NCBI GenBank assembly: GCA_016707485.1
Contig: JADJHN010000003.1
Span: 248,001 to 312,000, forward strand
Length of the DNA: 64,000 nt
Source of the DNA: Lysobacterales bacterium
GTDB lineage: Bacteria; Pseudomonadota; Gammaproteobacteria; Xanthomonadales; Rhodanobacteraceae
Direction: 5' to 3'
Part shown: piece after piece, positions 27,790 to 35,808 of the stretch
Layout: every line of letters starts with the position of its first letter
How positions within the stretch are numbered: the first letter of the stretch is position 1
Made by a program: the position numbers and the translations under genes
Notes under the pieces: generated by a model
The model's database searches: none
The model's input: the letters and a program-made list of their open reading frames with translations, nothing else
What the model was told of the DNA's origin: nothing

Positions 27790-28146
27790 TCAACGGCGCA
27801 GGATCTGCAAAACCTCTTCCAGCTCCATGCGCACCTGCTTGACGATCTGCCCGGACATGCTCACTTCCATGCGTGCCTGCGGGCCTTCGAGGCGCTGGCG
27901 CGCACCGGTGATGGTGAATCCCTGGTCGTAGAGCAGCGAGCGGATCTGGCGAATCATGAGCACGTCATGACGCTGGTAGTAGCGTCGGTTGCCGCGACGC
28001 TTGACCGGCTTGAGGTTCGGGAACTCCTGCTCCCAATAGCGAAGCACATGCGGTTTGACACCACAAAGCTCGCTGACTTCGCCAATCGCGAAATAGCGCT
28101 TTGCCGGTATCGCCGGTAGTTCGCTATTGCTCCCCTGATCCAGCAT
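27790..28146 (-). CDS. MerR-family regulator encoded next to ihfA
   Basis: 118 residues. The N-terminal winged helix-turn-helix reads YFAIGEVSELCGVKPHVLRYWEQEFPNLKP, followed by RRGNRRYYQRHDVLMIRQIRSLLYDQGFTI. The short C terminus has no cysteine or ligand domain, so no metal or oxidant sensing is evident. It overlaps the end of ihfA by 23 bases. Genes of this kind (merR-like after ihfA) are widely conserved among gammaproteobacteria, yet their target is not established. Confidence 0.93.
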   Translation of the reverse strand: MLDQGSNSELPAIPAKRYFAIGEVSELCGVKPHVLRYWEQEFPNLKPVKRRGNRRYYQRHDVLMIRQIRSLLYDQGFTITGARQRLEGPQARMEVSMSGQIVKQVRMELEEVLQILRR

Positions 28147-28426
28147 AGGCTTCTACTCGGACCTTCAGCTTTTGCCCCGGCCGAAACGTTACCACGCGCC
28201 GCGCGGAAATCGGAATCTCCTCGCCGGTCTTCGGGTTACGCCCGGGACGTTGATTCTTCAAGCGCAAATCAAAATTGCCGAAACCCGACAGCTTGACCTG
28301 CTCTCCCCTTTCCAACGCATCACGTACGGAATCGAAGAACGCATCGACGAATTCCTTGGCTTCGCGCTTGTTCAATCCGACGTCTGCAAACAGACGCTCT
28401 GCCATTTCAGCCTTCGTCAGCGCCAT
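28124..28426 (-). CDS. ihfA: Integration host factor subunit alpha
   Basis: 100 residues from ATG 28426 (MALTKAEMAERLFADVGLNKREAKEFV). The HU/IHF fold has the dimer core ALERGEQVKLSGFGNFDLR and the DNA-bending arm NQRPGRNPKTGEEIPISARRVVTFRPG. With IhfB it bends DNA at consensus sites in recombination, replication and transcription. It overlaps pheT by 20 bases, so the two are probably translationally coupled. A longer in-frame upstream extension lies inside pheT and is not part of the protein. Confidence 0.97.
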   Translation of the reverse strand: MALTKAEMAERLFADVGLNKREAKEFVDAFFDSVRDALERGEQVKLSGFGNFDLRLKNQRPGRNPKTGEEIPISARRVVTFRPGQKLKVRVEAYAGSGEQ

Positions 28427-30806
28427 CCTGCCCCCGCAACTTTGCCTTGTAACCAATCGCCAGAGCGGAGACCGCCAGGTTGACGCAATCATCCGCGTCC
28501 TGATCCGTTAGCGTGCGTGAACCATCCTGCAAAATCAAGCCCATAGCGAGACTTTTGACTCCAATTCCGAGGTTCGGGCCGGCAAAACGATCAAACAGGA
28601 CGATTTCAATCAGGCGCTCGGGTATCGCGCGGCGAATGGTCGCTTCGACGTCCGCATAGGACACATCGTCGGCCACCACGATGGATATGTCCCGACGCAC
28701 GGAAGGGAAGCGCGAAAGCTTCGCCGCTTGCGGTACCAGGCGTCGGTTCAACACCGCCACCTCGAGTTCGAAGACACAGACATCGGCATCGAGATCGAGC
28801 GCCTTCTGCAAACGCGGATTCAATGCGCCCAGATAGCCGACACGTTCACTGCCGCGCCAGATGGTCGCCGAGCGCCCCGGGTGCAGCCAACCCGGAGCAC
28901 CCGCCTCGAAACGGAACTCCGCGGCGCCGGCACCGGCGAGCTGGAGCAGCGATTCGACGTCGCCTTTCAGATCGAAGAAATCAATCGGCCGCCGCGGCAC
29001 ACTCCATTGTTCGCTGACGGCATCACCAACGGCGACACCGGCCAGGCGCTCCACCTCGATCGGTGCATCCGGGCCCATGTGGTAGCTTCGCCCGCTCTCG
29101 AACAAGCGCACTCTCGACTGCTGGCGCTTGCGATTGCCTTCAAGCGCGCTGACCAGCCCGGGTAGCAGGCTGGTGCGCATCACGGCCAGTTCGGCGGAGA
29201 GCGGATTGGCCAGCGCAACCGAGGCATCATCGAGGCCCCAGGTCTGCAGCAGCCCGGCCTCGACGAAGGCATAGCAGATTGCCTCCGAATAACCTCGCGC
29301 GGCCAGTTGCTGGCGCAGCGCCGCCAGCGCAATGCGATTTTCCGGAATTGCCGCCGGCGCAATCTCGCCACGCGGTGCCTGCACCGGAATGCGATCGTAA
29401 CCGTGGATGCGGGCGACCTCCTCGATCAGGTCTTCCTCGATGGCAAGGTCAAAGCGGGCCGATGGCGGCACCACGGACCAGCCCGTGGCCGTTGTTGAAA
29501 CCTGCATGCCGAGCGATTCGAGAATCCGAACGACCTCGACGTCATCGACGACGACGCCGAGGATGCGCTGCAGACGTGCACGGCGCAGGCTCACCGCCAT
29601 GCGCTGCGGCAGATGCGGAGTGGAAACCTGTTCGACCACGGGACCGGCCGAGCCTCCGGCAATCGCGATCAGCAAGCCTGTTGCGCGCTCGATTGCCTGG
29701 CGCGGCAGTTCGGCATCGACACCGCGCTCGAAGCGATGCGAAGCATCGGTGTGCATGCCGAGACGCCGCGCGCGACCACTGATGGCGGCCGGCGCAAAAT
29801 GCGCGGCTTCGAGAAAGACATCGACGCTCGCGTCCGTCACGCGCGTGGCGTGACCTCCCATGATGCCCGCCAGGCCGACGGCCCTTTCCTGGTCGGCAAT
29901 GACCAGGAAATCCTCGCCAAGCGTGACGCTGCGTTCATCCAGCAAGGTCAGCTGTTCGCCCTTGCCGGCGCGCCGCACGACGACAGGCGCGTGCAGCGTC
30001 GCCGCGTCATACGCATGCATGGGTTGGCCGGTTTCGATCATCACGTAGGCGGTGACATCGACAACCGCACTGATCGAACGAATACCGGCGCGGCGCAAGC
30101 GCTCCTTCAACCACTGCGGCGAGCGCGCTCCGGCATTGACCCCACGCAGCAGGCGAGCGCAATAACGCGGGCAGTCCTGTGGCACCTGCACGATCACATC
30201 GAGCGAGTCCGCATGCGTATCCGCCTGCGCCAGCGTCGCAGGAATCCGTCCATGCGTGCCGAATTCGGCCGCCACTTCCCGGGCCACGCCATGCATGCCG
30301 AGACAATCGGAGCGATTGGGCGTCAAACCGATTTCAATGATGGCGTCCGGCAAGCCGAGAAACCCGGCCAGGGCCATGCCAACCGGCGCGTTGTCCGGCA
30401 GCTCCAGCAAGCCGTCCGCGTCACTGTCGAGGCCGAGCTCGCGCGCCGAACAGAGCATTCCGTTCGATTCGACGCCACGCAGTTTCGCCGCCTTGATGGT
30501 GATCTCGCCAACGCGTGTGCCCACGGTGGCCAGCGGCGCCTTCAAGCCAACACGTGCATTCGGCGCGCCGCAGACAATCTGCAACGGCTCGCCACGCCCG
30601 ATGGAAACCTTGCAGACGCGAAGCTTGTCGGCATCCGGATGTTTTTCGGCCGCAACAATCTCGGCTACGAAGACGCCATCCAGCCCTTCGCCAAGAACGC
30701 TGATGTCCTCGACCTCCAGGCCGCTCATCGTCAGTTTATGCGCAAGCTCGGATCGCCCCACCGGGACATCGACAAGTTCGCGTAGCCAGTTTTCGCTGAG
30801 TTTCAT
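28407..30806 (-). CDS. pheT: Phenylalanyl-tRNA synthetase beta subunit
   Basis: 799 residues from ATG 30806 (MKLSENWLRELVDVPVGRSEL); the open frame extends to 30854 through repeat sequence and is not believed. Domains seen are the EMAP/tRNA-binding fold (about residues 40-150), the B3/B4 editing region (about 210-390), B5, and the FDX-ACB domain at the C-terminal end (LSRFPSVRRDISIVVADDVSYADVEA). With PheS it charges tRNA-Phe. The start codon is preceded directly by GGGAAT-type repeat sequence rather than a ribosome site. Confidence 0.97.
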   Translation of the reverse strand: MKLSENWLRELVDVPVGRSELAHKLTMSGLEVEDISVLGEGLDGVFVAEIVAAEKHPDADKLRVCKVSIGRGEPLQIVCGAPNARVGLKAPLATVGTRVGEITIKAAKLRGVESNGMLCSARELGLDSDADGLLELPDNAPVGMALAGFLGLPDAIIEIGLTPNRSDCLGMHGVAREVAAEFGTHGRIPATLAQADTHADSLDVIVQVPQDCPRYCARLLRGVNAGARSPQWLKERLRRAGIRSISAVVDVTAYVMIETGQPMHAYDAATLHAPVVVRRAGKGEQLTLLDERSVTLGEDFLVIADQERAVGLAGIMGGHATRVTDASVDVFLEAAHFAPAAISGRARRLGMHTDASHRFERGVDAELPRQAIERATGLLIAIAGGSAGPVVEQVSTPHLPQRMAVSLRRARLQRILGVVVDDVEVVRILESLGMQVSTTATGWSVVPPSARFDLAIEEDLIEEVARIHGYDRIPVQAPRGEIAPAAIPENRIALAALRQQLAARGYSEAICYAFVEAGLLQTWGLDDASVALANPLSAELAVMRTSLLPGLVSALEGNRKRQQSRVRLFESGRSYHMGPDAPIEVERLAGVAVGDAVSEQWSVPRRPIDFFDLKGDVESLLQLAGAGAAEFRFEAGAPGWLHPGRSATIWRGSERVGYLGALNPRLQKALDLDADVCVFELEVAVLNRRLVPQAAKLSRFPSVRRDISIVVADDVSYADVEATIRRAIPERLIEIVLFDRFAGPNLGIGVKSLAMGLILQDGSRTLTDQDADDCVNLAVSALAIGYKAKLRGQDGADEG

Positions 30807-30808
30807 GG

Positions 30809-30960
30809 GGGGCCGGGAATGGGGAATAGGGAAACGAGAATGGGTAAGCAGCAAAGCTGGCGAATGGAGAAAGTCGGTAACGGGTCAATCGGAGGCCAAC
30901 GTTCATCAAATCCGGAAGCCGCCTGCACTATTCCCGTTTCCCTGTTCCCCATTCCCGCTC
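30809..30960. repeat. GGGAAT-rich inverted repeat pair between pheS and pheT
   Basis: The left arm at about 30809-30840 and the right arm at about 30925-30957 are near-perfect reverse complements of about 30 bases, with core GGGAATGGGGAAnAGGGAAACG. The left arm ends within 5 bases of the pheT ATG, and the right arm sits just after the pheS stop. It is the same family and same placement as the queA-tgt element. Confidence 0.85.
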
Positions 30961-30961
30961 C

Positions 30962-31960
30962 TCAGGCAAACTGCCTCAGAAAGCGCAAATCGTTTTCGAA
31001 GAACGCGCGCAGATCTTCGGCACCGTAACGCAGCATGGCGAAACGATCGACGCCGAGGCCGAAGGCGAAACCGCTGTAGCGCTCGGCATCGATGCCGCAG
31101 TTCTTCAGCACGTTCGGATGCACCATGCCGCAGCCAAGCACTTCAAGCCAGCGTGTTTCGCCATTGGCGGTGCTCCAGCCGATATCCATTTCGGCGGATG
31201 GCTCGGTGAACGGAAAGAAGCTCGGGCGCAGGCGCATCTCGAAATCGCGTTCAAAGAACGAACGCACGAATGCCGCCAGGGTTCCCTTCAGGTCGGCGAA
31301 GCTCGAGGTTTCGTCGATCAGCAAGCCTTCGACCTGGTGGAACATCGGTGAGTGCGTCTGGTCGGAATCGCTGCGATAGACCTTGCCTGGCGCGATGATG
31401 CGGATTGGCGGCGTGCGTCCCGACATGCCGCGGATCTGCACCGGTGAGGTATGCGTGCGCAGCAGGCGGCCATCCGGGAACCAGAACGTGTCGTGCATCG
31501 TGCGCGCGGGGTGATCCGGGGCGAAGTTCAGCGCCTCGAAATTGTGCCAGTCGTCCTCGATCTCGGGGCCATCGAGGCGGTCATAACCGAGTCGGGCGAA
31601 GATCTCGCAGATGCGCTCCATCGCGCGCGTGACCGGATGCAGATTGGCGCGTTCGGCATGGCGACCGGGCAGGGTCACATCGATGCGCTCGCTGCCGAGG
31701 CGCGCCTCGAAGGCAGCCTCCTCCAGCACCGCGCGGCGTGCCGCGATGGCCTCGAGCACGGCGTTCTTGGCAATGTTGATCTGTTCGCCCGCGGCCTTGC
31801 GTTCTTCGGCGGGCAACTTTCCGAGCTGCTTGAGCTGCTCGGTGACGAATCCCGATTTGCCGACCACGGCGACGCGCTCGGCGTCGAGCAGTTCCAGCGT
31901 AGAGGCGGTCGCGATCGAGGCGAGGGCCGCTTCGATACGGGTATTCAATGCATCCGTCAT
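30962..31960 (-). CDS. pheS: Phenylalanyl-tRNA synthetase alpha subunit
   Basis: 332 residues. The N-terminal coiled coil covers about 1-90. Class II motif 2 lies in VYRSDSDQTHSPMFHQVEGLLID, motif 3 in SGFAFGLGVDRFAMLRYG, and the phenylalanine pocket near FTEPSAEMDI. HTSPVQIRGM is a further family block. It forms the alpha2beta2 enzyme with PheT. A terminator-like hairpin and a possible 23-codon leader reading frame precede it. Confidence 0.97.
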   Translation of the reverse strand: MTDALNTRIEAALASIATASTLELLDAERVAVVGKSGFVTEQLKQLGKLPAEERKAAGEQINIAKNAVLEAIAARRAVLEEAAFEARLGSERIDVTLPGRHAERANLHPVTRAMERICEIFARLGYDRLDGPEIEDDWHNFEALNFAPDHPARTMHDTFWFPDGRLLRTHTSPVQIRGMSGRTPPIRIIAPGKVYRSDSDQTHSPMFHQVEGLLIDETSSFADLKGTLAAFVRSFFERDFEMRLRPSFFPFTEPSAEMDIGWSTANGETRWLEVLGCGMVHPNVLKNCGIDAERYSGFAFGLGVDRFAMLRYGAEDLRAFFENDLRFLRQFA

Positions 31961-32028
31961 CCTGGAAACCCTTCACCGGCGCGAAAACAAAATGGGGAGC
32001 GAGGCCAGCGCCTGCTCCCCACGTTCAT
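31957..32028 (-). CDS. Possible 23-residue leader peptide before pheS
   Basis: The small frame ATG at 32028 runs through the hairpin and ends in a TGA that overlaps the pheS ATG (ATGA). Its product would read MNVGSRRWPRSPFCFRAGEG then FPG, with three Phe codons, two of them in the T-tract region. The E. coli pheM leader also sits here, but its Phe codons precede the terminator, so classical attenuation does not fit well. Coupled translation into pheS is an alternative. No strong ribosome site is seen. Confidence 0.3.
   Translation of the reverse strand: MNVGSRRWPRSPFCFRAGEGFPG
31984..32021 (-). terminator. Terminator-like hairpin between rplT and pheS (possible attenuator)
   Basis: On the minus strand GGGGAGC pairs with GCTCCCC across a 13-base loop and is followed by ATTTTGTTTTC. 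A separate GACGCC/GGCGTC hairpin lies just upstream. It may end the infC-rpmI-rplT message or regulate read-through into pheST. Confidence 0.65.
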
Positions 32029-32068
32029 CGTGACTCAATGCCGACGCCTTGCGGCGTCGACAACAGAC

Positions 32069-32428
32069 TTATGCAGCCAGAGCAACCTTGGCCTTTTCGG
32101 CCAGGGCGCCAAACGCCGCGATGTCGTGGATGGCGAGGTCGGCCAGCACCTTGCGATCGACATTGATGTTGGCTTTCTTCAGGCCATTCATCAGGCGGCT
32201 GTAGCTCAGGCCGTACATGCGGGCGCCGGCATTGATGCGGACGATCCACAGTGAACGGAACTGGCGCTTGCGCTGCTTGCGGCCGATATACGCGTACTGC
32301 AGGGCCTTGATGACGGCCTGCTTGGCTACGCGGTAGACCTTGCGACGAGCGTTGTAATAACCCTTCGCGCGGGTCAGGAGCTTCTTGTGTCGACGGTGGG
32401 CGGTGACGCCACGTTTTACTCGTGCCAT
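32069..32428 (-). CDS. rplT: 50S ribosomal protein L20
   Basis: 119 residues, the standard length. It starts MARVKRGVTAHRRHKKLLTRAKGYYNARRKVYRVAKQAVIKALQYAYIGRK and ends LAEKAKVALAA. It binds 23S rRNA early in 50S assembly and in enterobacteria represses translation of its own operon through the rpmI leader. It is co-transcribed with rpmI 13 bases upstream. Confidence 0.98.
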   Translation of the reverse strand: MARVKRGVTAHRRHKKLLTRAKGYYNARRKVYRVAKQAVIKALQYAYIGRKQRKRQFRSLWIVRINAGARMYGLSYSRLMNGLKKANINVDRKVLADLAIHDIAAFGALAEKAKVALAA

Positions 32429-32441
32429 GGGTCAGTCCTCC

Positions 32442-32639
32442 TTACACGTACGGCAGCATGCGGGCGACGCGGCCGGCATCCTCGGCGCGCACGTGATTCG
32501 TGCCGCGGAGATTGCGCTTACGCTTGGTCGATTTCTTGGTCAGGATGTGGCTCTTGAATGCGTGGCCGCACTTGAACTTGCCTGACGCCGTCTTGCGGAA
32601 CCGCTTGGCAGCGGCCCGGTTGGTTTTCATCTTGGGCAT
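32442..32639 (-). CDS. rpmI: 50S ribosomal protein L35
   Basis: 65 residues from the ATG giving MPKMKTNRAAAKRFRKTASGKFKCGHAFKSH; the frame upstream to 32750 is not part of the protein. It is a highly basic, canonical L35 that ends ARMLPYV. GGAGTTG precedes the start. It sits between infC (140 bases upstream) and rplT. Confidence 0.98.
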   Translation of the reverse strand: MPKMKTNRAAAKRFRKTASGKFKCGHAFKSHILTKKSTKRKRNLRGTNHVRAEDAGRVARMLPYV

Positions 32640-32779
32640 GGCCCAACTCCTTTTCGGTTTTTCGTTACTGGCCCGAGCGACGGTATCAACCGTACTTTCC
32701 TTCCTGCTCGATCCGGTTTTCATGACCCGGGGTTCCGGGCCGCTCCTCATTCACCGGCGGATCATTCCACCGGCAAAAA

Positions 32780-33301
32780 TCACTTGTTCTTCTTTGGCGC
32801 GATCATCATGACCATCAGGCGACCTTCCATGCGCGGGTACTGCTCGATCACGGCCTCCTCGGCGATGTCCGCGGCAATCTTCTTGACCATCGCGTCACCG
32901 AGCTCCTGATGCGCCATCTCGCGACCGCGGAAGCGGATCGTGATCTTCACCTTGTCGCCTTCTTCGAGGAAGCGACGCAGGTTGCGCATCTTGATCGCGT
33001 AATCGCCCACATCGGTGGTCGGGCGGAACTTGAGTTCCTTGATCTCGACCTGCTTCTGCTTTTTCTTTGCCGCATGCGCCTTTTTCTGCGCATCGAACTT
33101 GAACTTGCCGAAATCCATGATCCGGCAAACCGGCGGATCAGCCGTGGGCTGGATCTCGACCAGGTCAAGACCCAGATCCTGAGCCATGCTCAGGGCTTCG
33201 TCGCGCGACAGGACACCAACCTGTTCTCCGTCTGCGCCGATGACACGGACCTTGGGAACCCGAATTTCGAGGTTCCGACGGTTTGCTTTTTCGGTTGCGA
33301 T
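32780..33301 (-). CDS. infC: Translation initiation factor IF-3, with an AUC start codon
   Basis: 173 residues when started at the ATC at 33299-33301. The frame (M)ATEKANRRNLEIRVPKVRVIG runs without interruption into ADGEQVGVLSRDEALSMAQDLGLDLVEIQP, and this N-terminal stretch is conserved in IF-3. Starting at the first ATG (33187) would delete most of the N domain. The site AGGAG at 33310-33314 lies 8 bases before ATC. The C domain ends MEGRLMVMMIAPKKNK. IF-3 rejects non-AUG starts, so a rare codon here allows it to limit its own synthesis, as the AUU of E. coli infC does. Confidence 0.9.
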   Translation of the reverse strand: MATEKANRRNLEIRVPKVRVIGADGEQVGVLSRDEALSMAQDLGLDLVEIQPTADPPVCRIMDFGKFKFDAQKKAHAAKKKQKQVEIKELKFRPTTDVGDYAIKMRNLRRFLEEGDKVKITIRFRGREMAHQELGDAMVKKIAADIAEEAVIEQYPRMEGRLMVMMIAPKKNK

Positions 33302-33309
33302 ACTTATTA

Positions 33310-33314
33310 CTCCT
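33310..33314 (-). promoter_or_regulatory. Ribosome binding site that sets the infC AUC start
   Basis: AGGAG stands 8 bases upstream of the ATC. No ATG, GTG or TTG occurs in frame at a suitable distance; an ATA two bases from the site would be too close. Confidence 0.8.
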
Positions 33315-33343
33315 GGCGGTTTCTACAATCGAATCAAGGTCTT

Positions 33344-35248
33344 TCAGGCGACCTGCGACTCGGCTCTGAGGCGCTCGGCGAAGTCGCTGATCGAAAATGA
33401 TCCGAGGTCTTCCCCTGAACGCGCACGCACGGCAACGGCCCCTGCCTCCTTTTCGCGGTCACCAATGACCAGCAGATAGGGAACCTTGTTAAGCGTGTGT
33501 TCGCGGATTTTATATCCGATCTTCTCGTTTCGCAAATCCGTCTCGACCCTGAATCCTTGCGCCACAAGGGCTTGCATGGCTTCAGCGGCAAAATCGGCCT
33601 GCGCGTCGGTGATATTCAGGATCACTGCCTGTACCGGTGCCAGCCAGACCGGGAACTGGCCGGCATGGTGCTCGATGAGGATGCCGATGAAGCGCTCCAT
33701 GGAACCGACAATGGCCCGGTGCAGCATGACCGGGGTGTGCCGGGCCGAATCCTCGCCCACATACTCGGCGCCGAGCCGCCCCGGCATCGAGAAATCGACC
33801 TGCATGGTGCCGACCTGCCAGGCCCGGCCCAGCGAATCGCGCATGTGGTACTCGATTTTCGGGCCGTAGAACGCGCCCTCGCCCGGCAGTTCCTGCCATT
33901 CGACGCCTGAGGCACGCAGCGCCGAGCGCAGGGTTTCCTCGGACTTGTCCCAGGTTTCGTCCGAACCAATGCGCTGATCGGGGCGCAAGGCCAGCTTCAA
34001 GGCAATCTCGGTAAAGCCGAAATGGGCATAAACCTTCATTGCCTGTCGGTGGAAGTCGACGACCTCGCCTTCGATCTGCTGCTCGGTACAGAAGATATGC
34101 CCGTCATCCTGGACAAACCCGCGCACGCGCATGAGGCCATGCAGGGCGCCGGAAGGTTCATTGCGCGTGCAGGAACCGAATTCGCCATAGCGGATCGGCA
34201 GTTCGCGGTAGCTGTGCAAGCCGTGGTTGTAGACCAGCACATGGCCGGGGCAATTCATCGGCTTGAGCGCGTAGTCGCGGTTTTCCGACGAAGTGATGAA
34301 CATGTTGTCGCGATAGTTCTGCCAGTGCCCGGTCTTTTCCCACAGGCTCTTGTCGAGAATCTGCGGGCACTTGATCTCGTCGTAGCCGGAATCCCGGTAA
34401 ACCTGGCGCATGTACTGTTCGACCACCTGCCAGATCTGCCAACCCTTCGGATGCCAGAAGACGAGGCCCGGCGCTTCTTCCTGGAAATGGAACAAATCCA
34501 GTTGTCTGGCCAGCTTTCGATGATCGCGCTTCTCCGCCTCTTCGATGCGCAGGATGTAGGCGGCGAGCTGCTTCTTGTCGGCCCATGCCGTGCCATAGAC
34601 GCGCTGCAACTGCTCGTTCTTGGCATCGCCACGCCAGTACGCGCCGGAAATGCGGGTCAGCTTGAAGGCCTTCAGGAAGCGCGTGTTCGGCACGTGCGGA
34701 CCACGGCACATGTCGAGATAATCCTGATGGTAGTAGAGCCCCATCGCCTTCTCGTCGGGCATGTCCTCGATCAGGCGCAGCTTGTAATCCTCGCCACGCG
34801 CCTTGAACGCGGCAATCACCTCGTCGCGGGGGGTCATCTTCTTGATGACGTCGTATTCGGTATCGATCAACTGGGCCATGCGCGCTTCGATCGCGGCCAG
34901 ATCATCCGGCGTGAATGGACGTTCGAACCAGATGTCGTAGAAAAACCCCTCCTCGATGACCGGACCGATGACCATCTTCGCACTCGGGAACAACTGCTTG
35001 ACCGCGTGGCCAACCAGGTGCGCGCAGGAGTGGCGGATGATCTCGATGCCCTCTTCGTCCTTCGGCGTGATGATCTGCAACCGGGCGTCGTGATCGATGC
35101 GGTCGCTGGCATCGACCAGTTTGCCGTCGACCTTGCCGGCCACGGTGGCCTTGGCCAAGCCCGCGCCGATCGAAGCGGCCACGTCCTGCACGCTGACCGG
35201 ATTTTCGAATTGACGGACGCTGCCGTCGGGAAGAGTGATATTGATCAT
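33344..35248 (-). CDS. thrS: Threonyl-tRNA synthetase
   Basis: 634 residues from the ATG giving MINITLPDGSVRQFENPVSVQDVAASIG; the open frame further upstream passes through a terminator and is not coding. Domains in order: TGS (1-60); editing domain with HSCAHLVGHAVKQL and YHQDYLDMCRGPH (about 65-220); class II catalytic core with GEFGSCTRNEPSGALHGLMRVRGF (motif 2) and HRAIVGSMERFIGILIEHHAG (motif 3); and the anticodon domain from about 535. It charges tRNA-Thr. It is the first gene of the infC-rpmI-rplT block. Confidence 0.97.
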   Translation of the reverse strand: MINITLPDGSVRQFENPVSVQDVAASIGAGLAKATVAGKVDGKLVDASDRIDHDARLQIITPKDEEGIEIIRHSCAHLVGHAVKQLFPSAKMVIGPVIEEGFFYDIWFERPFTPDDLAAIEARMAQLIDTEYDVIKKMTPRDEVIAAFKARGEDYKLRLIEDMPDEKAMGLYYHQDYLDMCRGPHVPNTRFLKAFKLTRISGAYWRGDAKNEQLQRVYGTAWADKKQLAAYILRIEEAEKRDHRKLARQLDLFHFQEEAPGLVFWHPKGWQIWQVVEQYMRQVYRDSGYDEIKCPQILDKSLWEKTGHWQNYRDNMFITSSENRDYALKPMNCPGHVLVYNHGLHSYRELPIRYGEFGSCTRNEPSGALHGLMRVRGFVQDDGHIFCTEQQIEGEVVDFHRQAMKVYAHFGFTEIALKLALRPDQRIGSDETWDKSEETLRSALRASGVEWQELPGEGAFYGPKIEYHMRDSLGRAWQVGTMQVDFSMPGRLGAEYVGEDSARHTPVMLHRAIVGSMERFIGILIEHHAGQFPVWLAPVQAVILNITDAQADFAAEAMQALVAQGFRVETDLRNEKIGYKIREHTLNKVPYLLVIGDREKEAGAVAVRARSGEDLGSFSISDFAERLRAESQVA

Positions 35249-35311
35249 GGTGGGTGTCTCCGGGTTGCCTGCAACTGCTCCTGCGTTGCAGGCATACATG
35301 CCGTCCATGGC

Positions 35312-35341
35312 AATAAAAAGGGCGCCGAAGCGCCCTTTGTT
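35312..35341 (-). terminator. Intrinsic terminator in the region before thrS
   Basis: On the minus strand AAAGGGCGC-TTCG-GCGCCCTTT is followed by TTATT. It lies 65 bases before the thrS ATG and about 200 bases downstream of the tRNA-Val gene on the same strand. It probably ends the tRNA transcript; a role in thrS control is possible. Confidence 0.8.
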
Positions 35342-35536
35342 TTCAAGCTTGCTTCGCGTCGATTCGGTCAGTGGGCAAAGGTTCGCGTCATGGTGATCGT
35401 GTTCGCTTGAACTACGGTTCCTGTCGTTGGCGATTGTCGGGACTGACCCGGACGAAGCTGGCGTTCCTGTCATGAAGCGAGGAGCCGAAATGGCTGCTTC
35501 GCCTTGCCGGAACATTCCTTCGTTTCCGGTAATCGT

Positions 35537-35611
35537 TGGTGGGCGCGACAGGGATCGAACCTGTGACCCCTACCATGTCAAGGTAGTGCTCTACCGCTGA
35601 GCTACGCGCCC
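35537..35611 (-). tRNA. tRNA-Val (GAC)
   Basis: 75 bases with encoded CCA. Acceptor GGGCGCG pairs with CGCGCCC plus discriminator A. The anticodon loop TTGACAT carries GAC, and the T-loop is GGTTCGATCC. It lies upstream of thrS. Confidence 0.97.
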
Positions 35612-35808
35612 CTGAATACGGGGCCGCGAACACTAACCGACTGTGCGTCCCGGCACAAGCATAATTTTCATCGCGCTTGCTGCGCGCGTCCGCTGCGTTG
35701 GCGGTGGCAACCACATCCGCCATAATCGCGACCGGCCAGCGCGTAGCCAATGGTCCGTTCAAGCCGGGAGAGTTGCCACCGCGGCGACCGCAGAGGCAAC
35801 AGCAGCGC

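Noticed and set aside
33187..33189. ATG as the infC start
   Set aside because: It would remove about 38 conserved N-terminal residues, and no ribosome site precedes it.
35368..35391. Thr-codon leader peptide (MTRTFAH) for attenuation of thrS
   Set aside because: Only two Thr codons in the frame from its ATG, no ribosome site, and no alternative pairing with the terminator could be drawn.
34022..35410. 462-codon open frame on the plus strand
   Set aside because: Complement of thrS.
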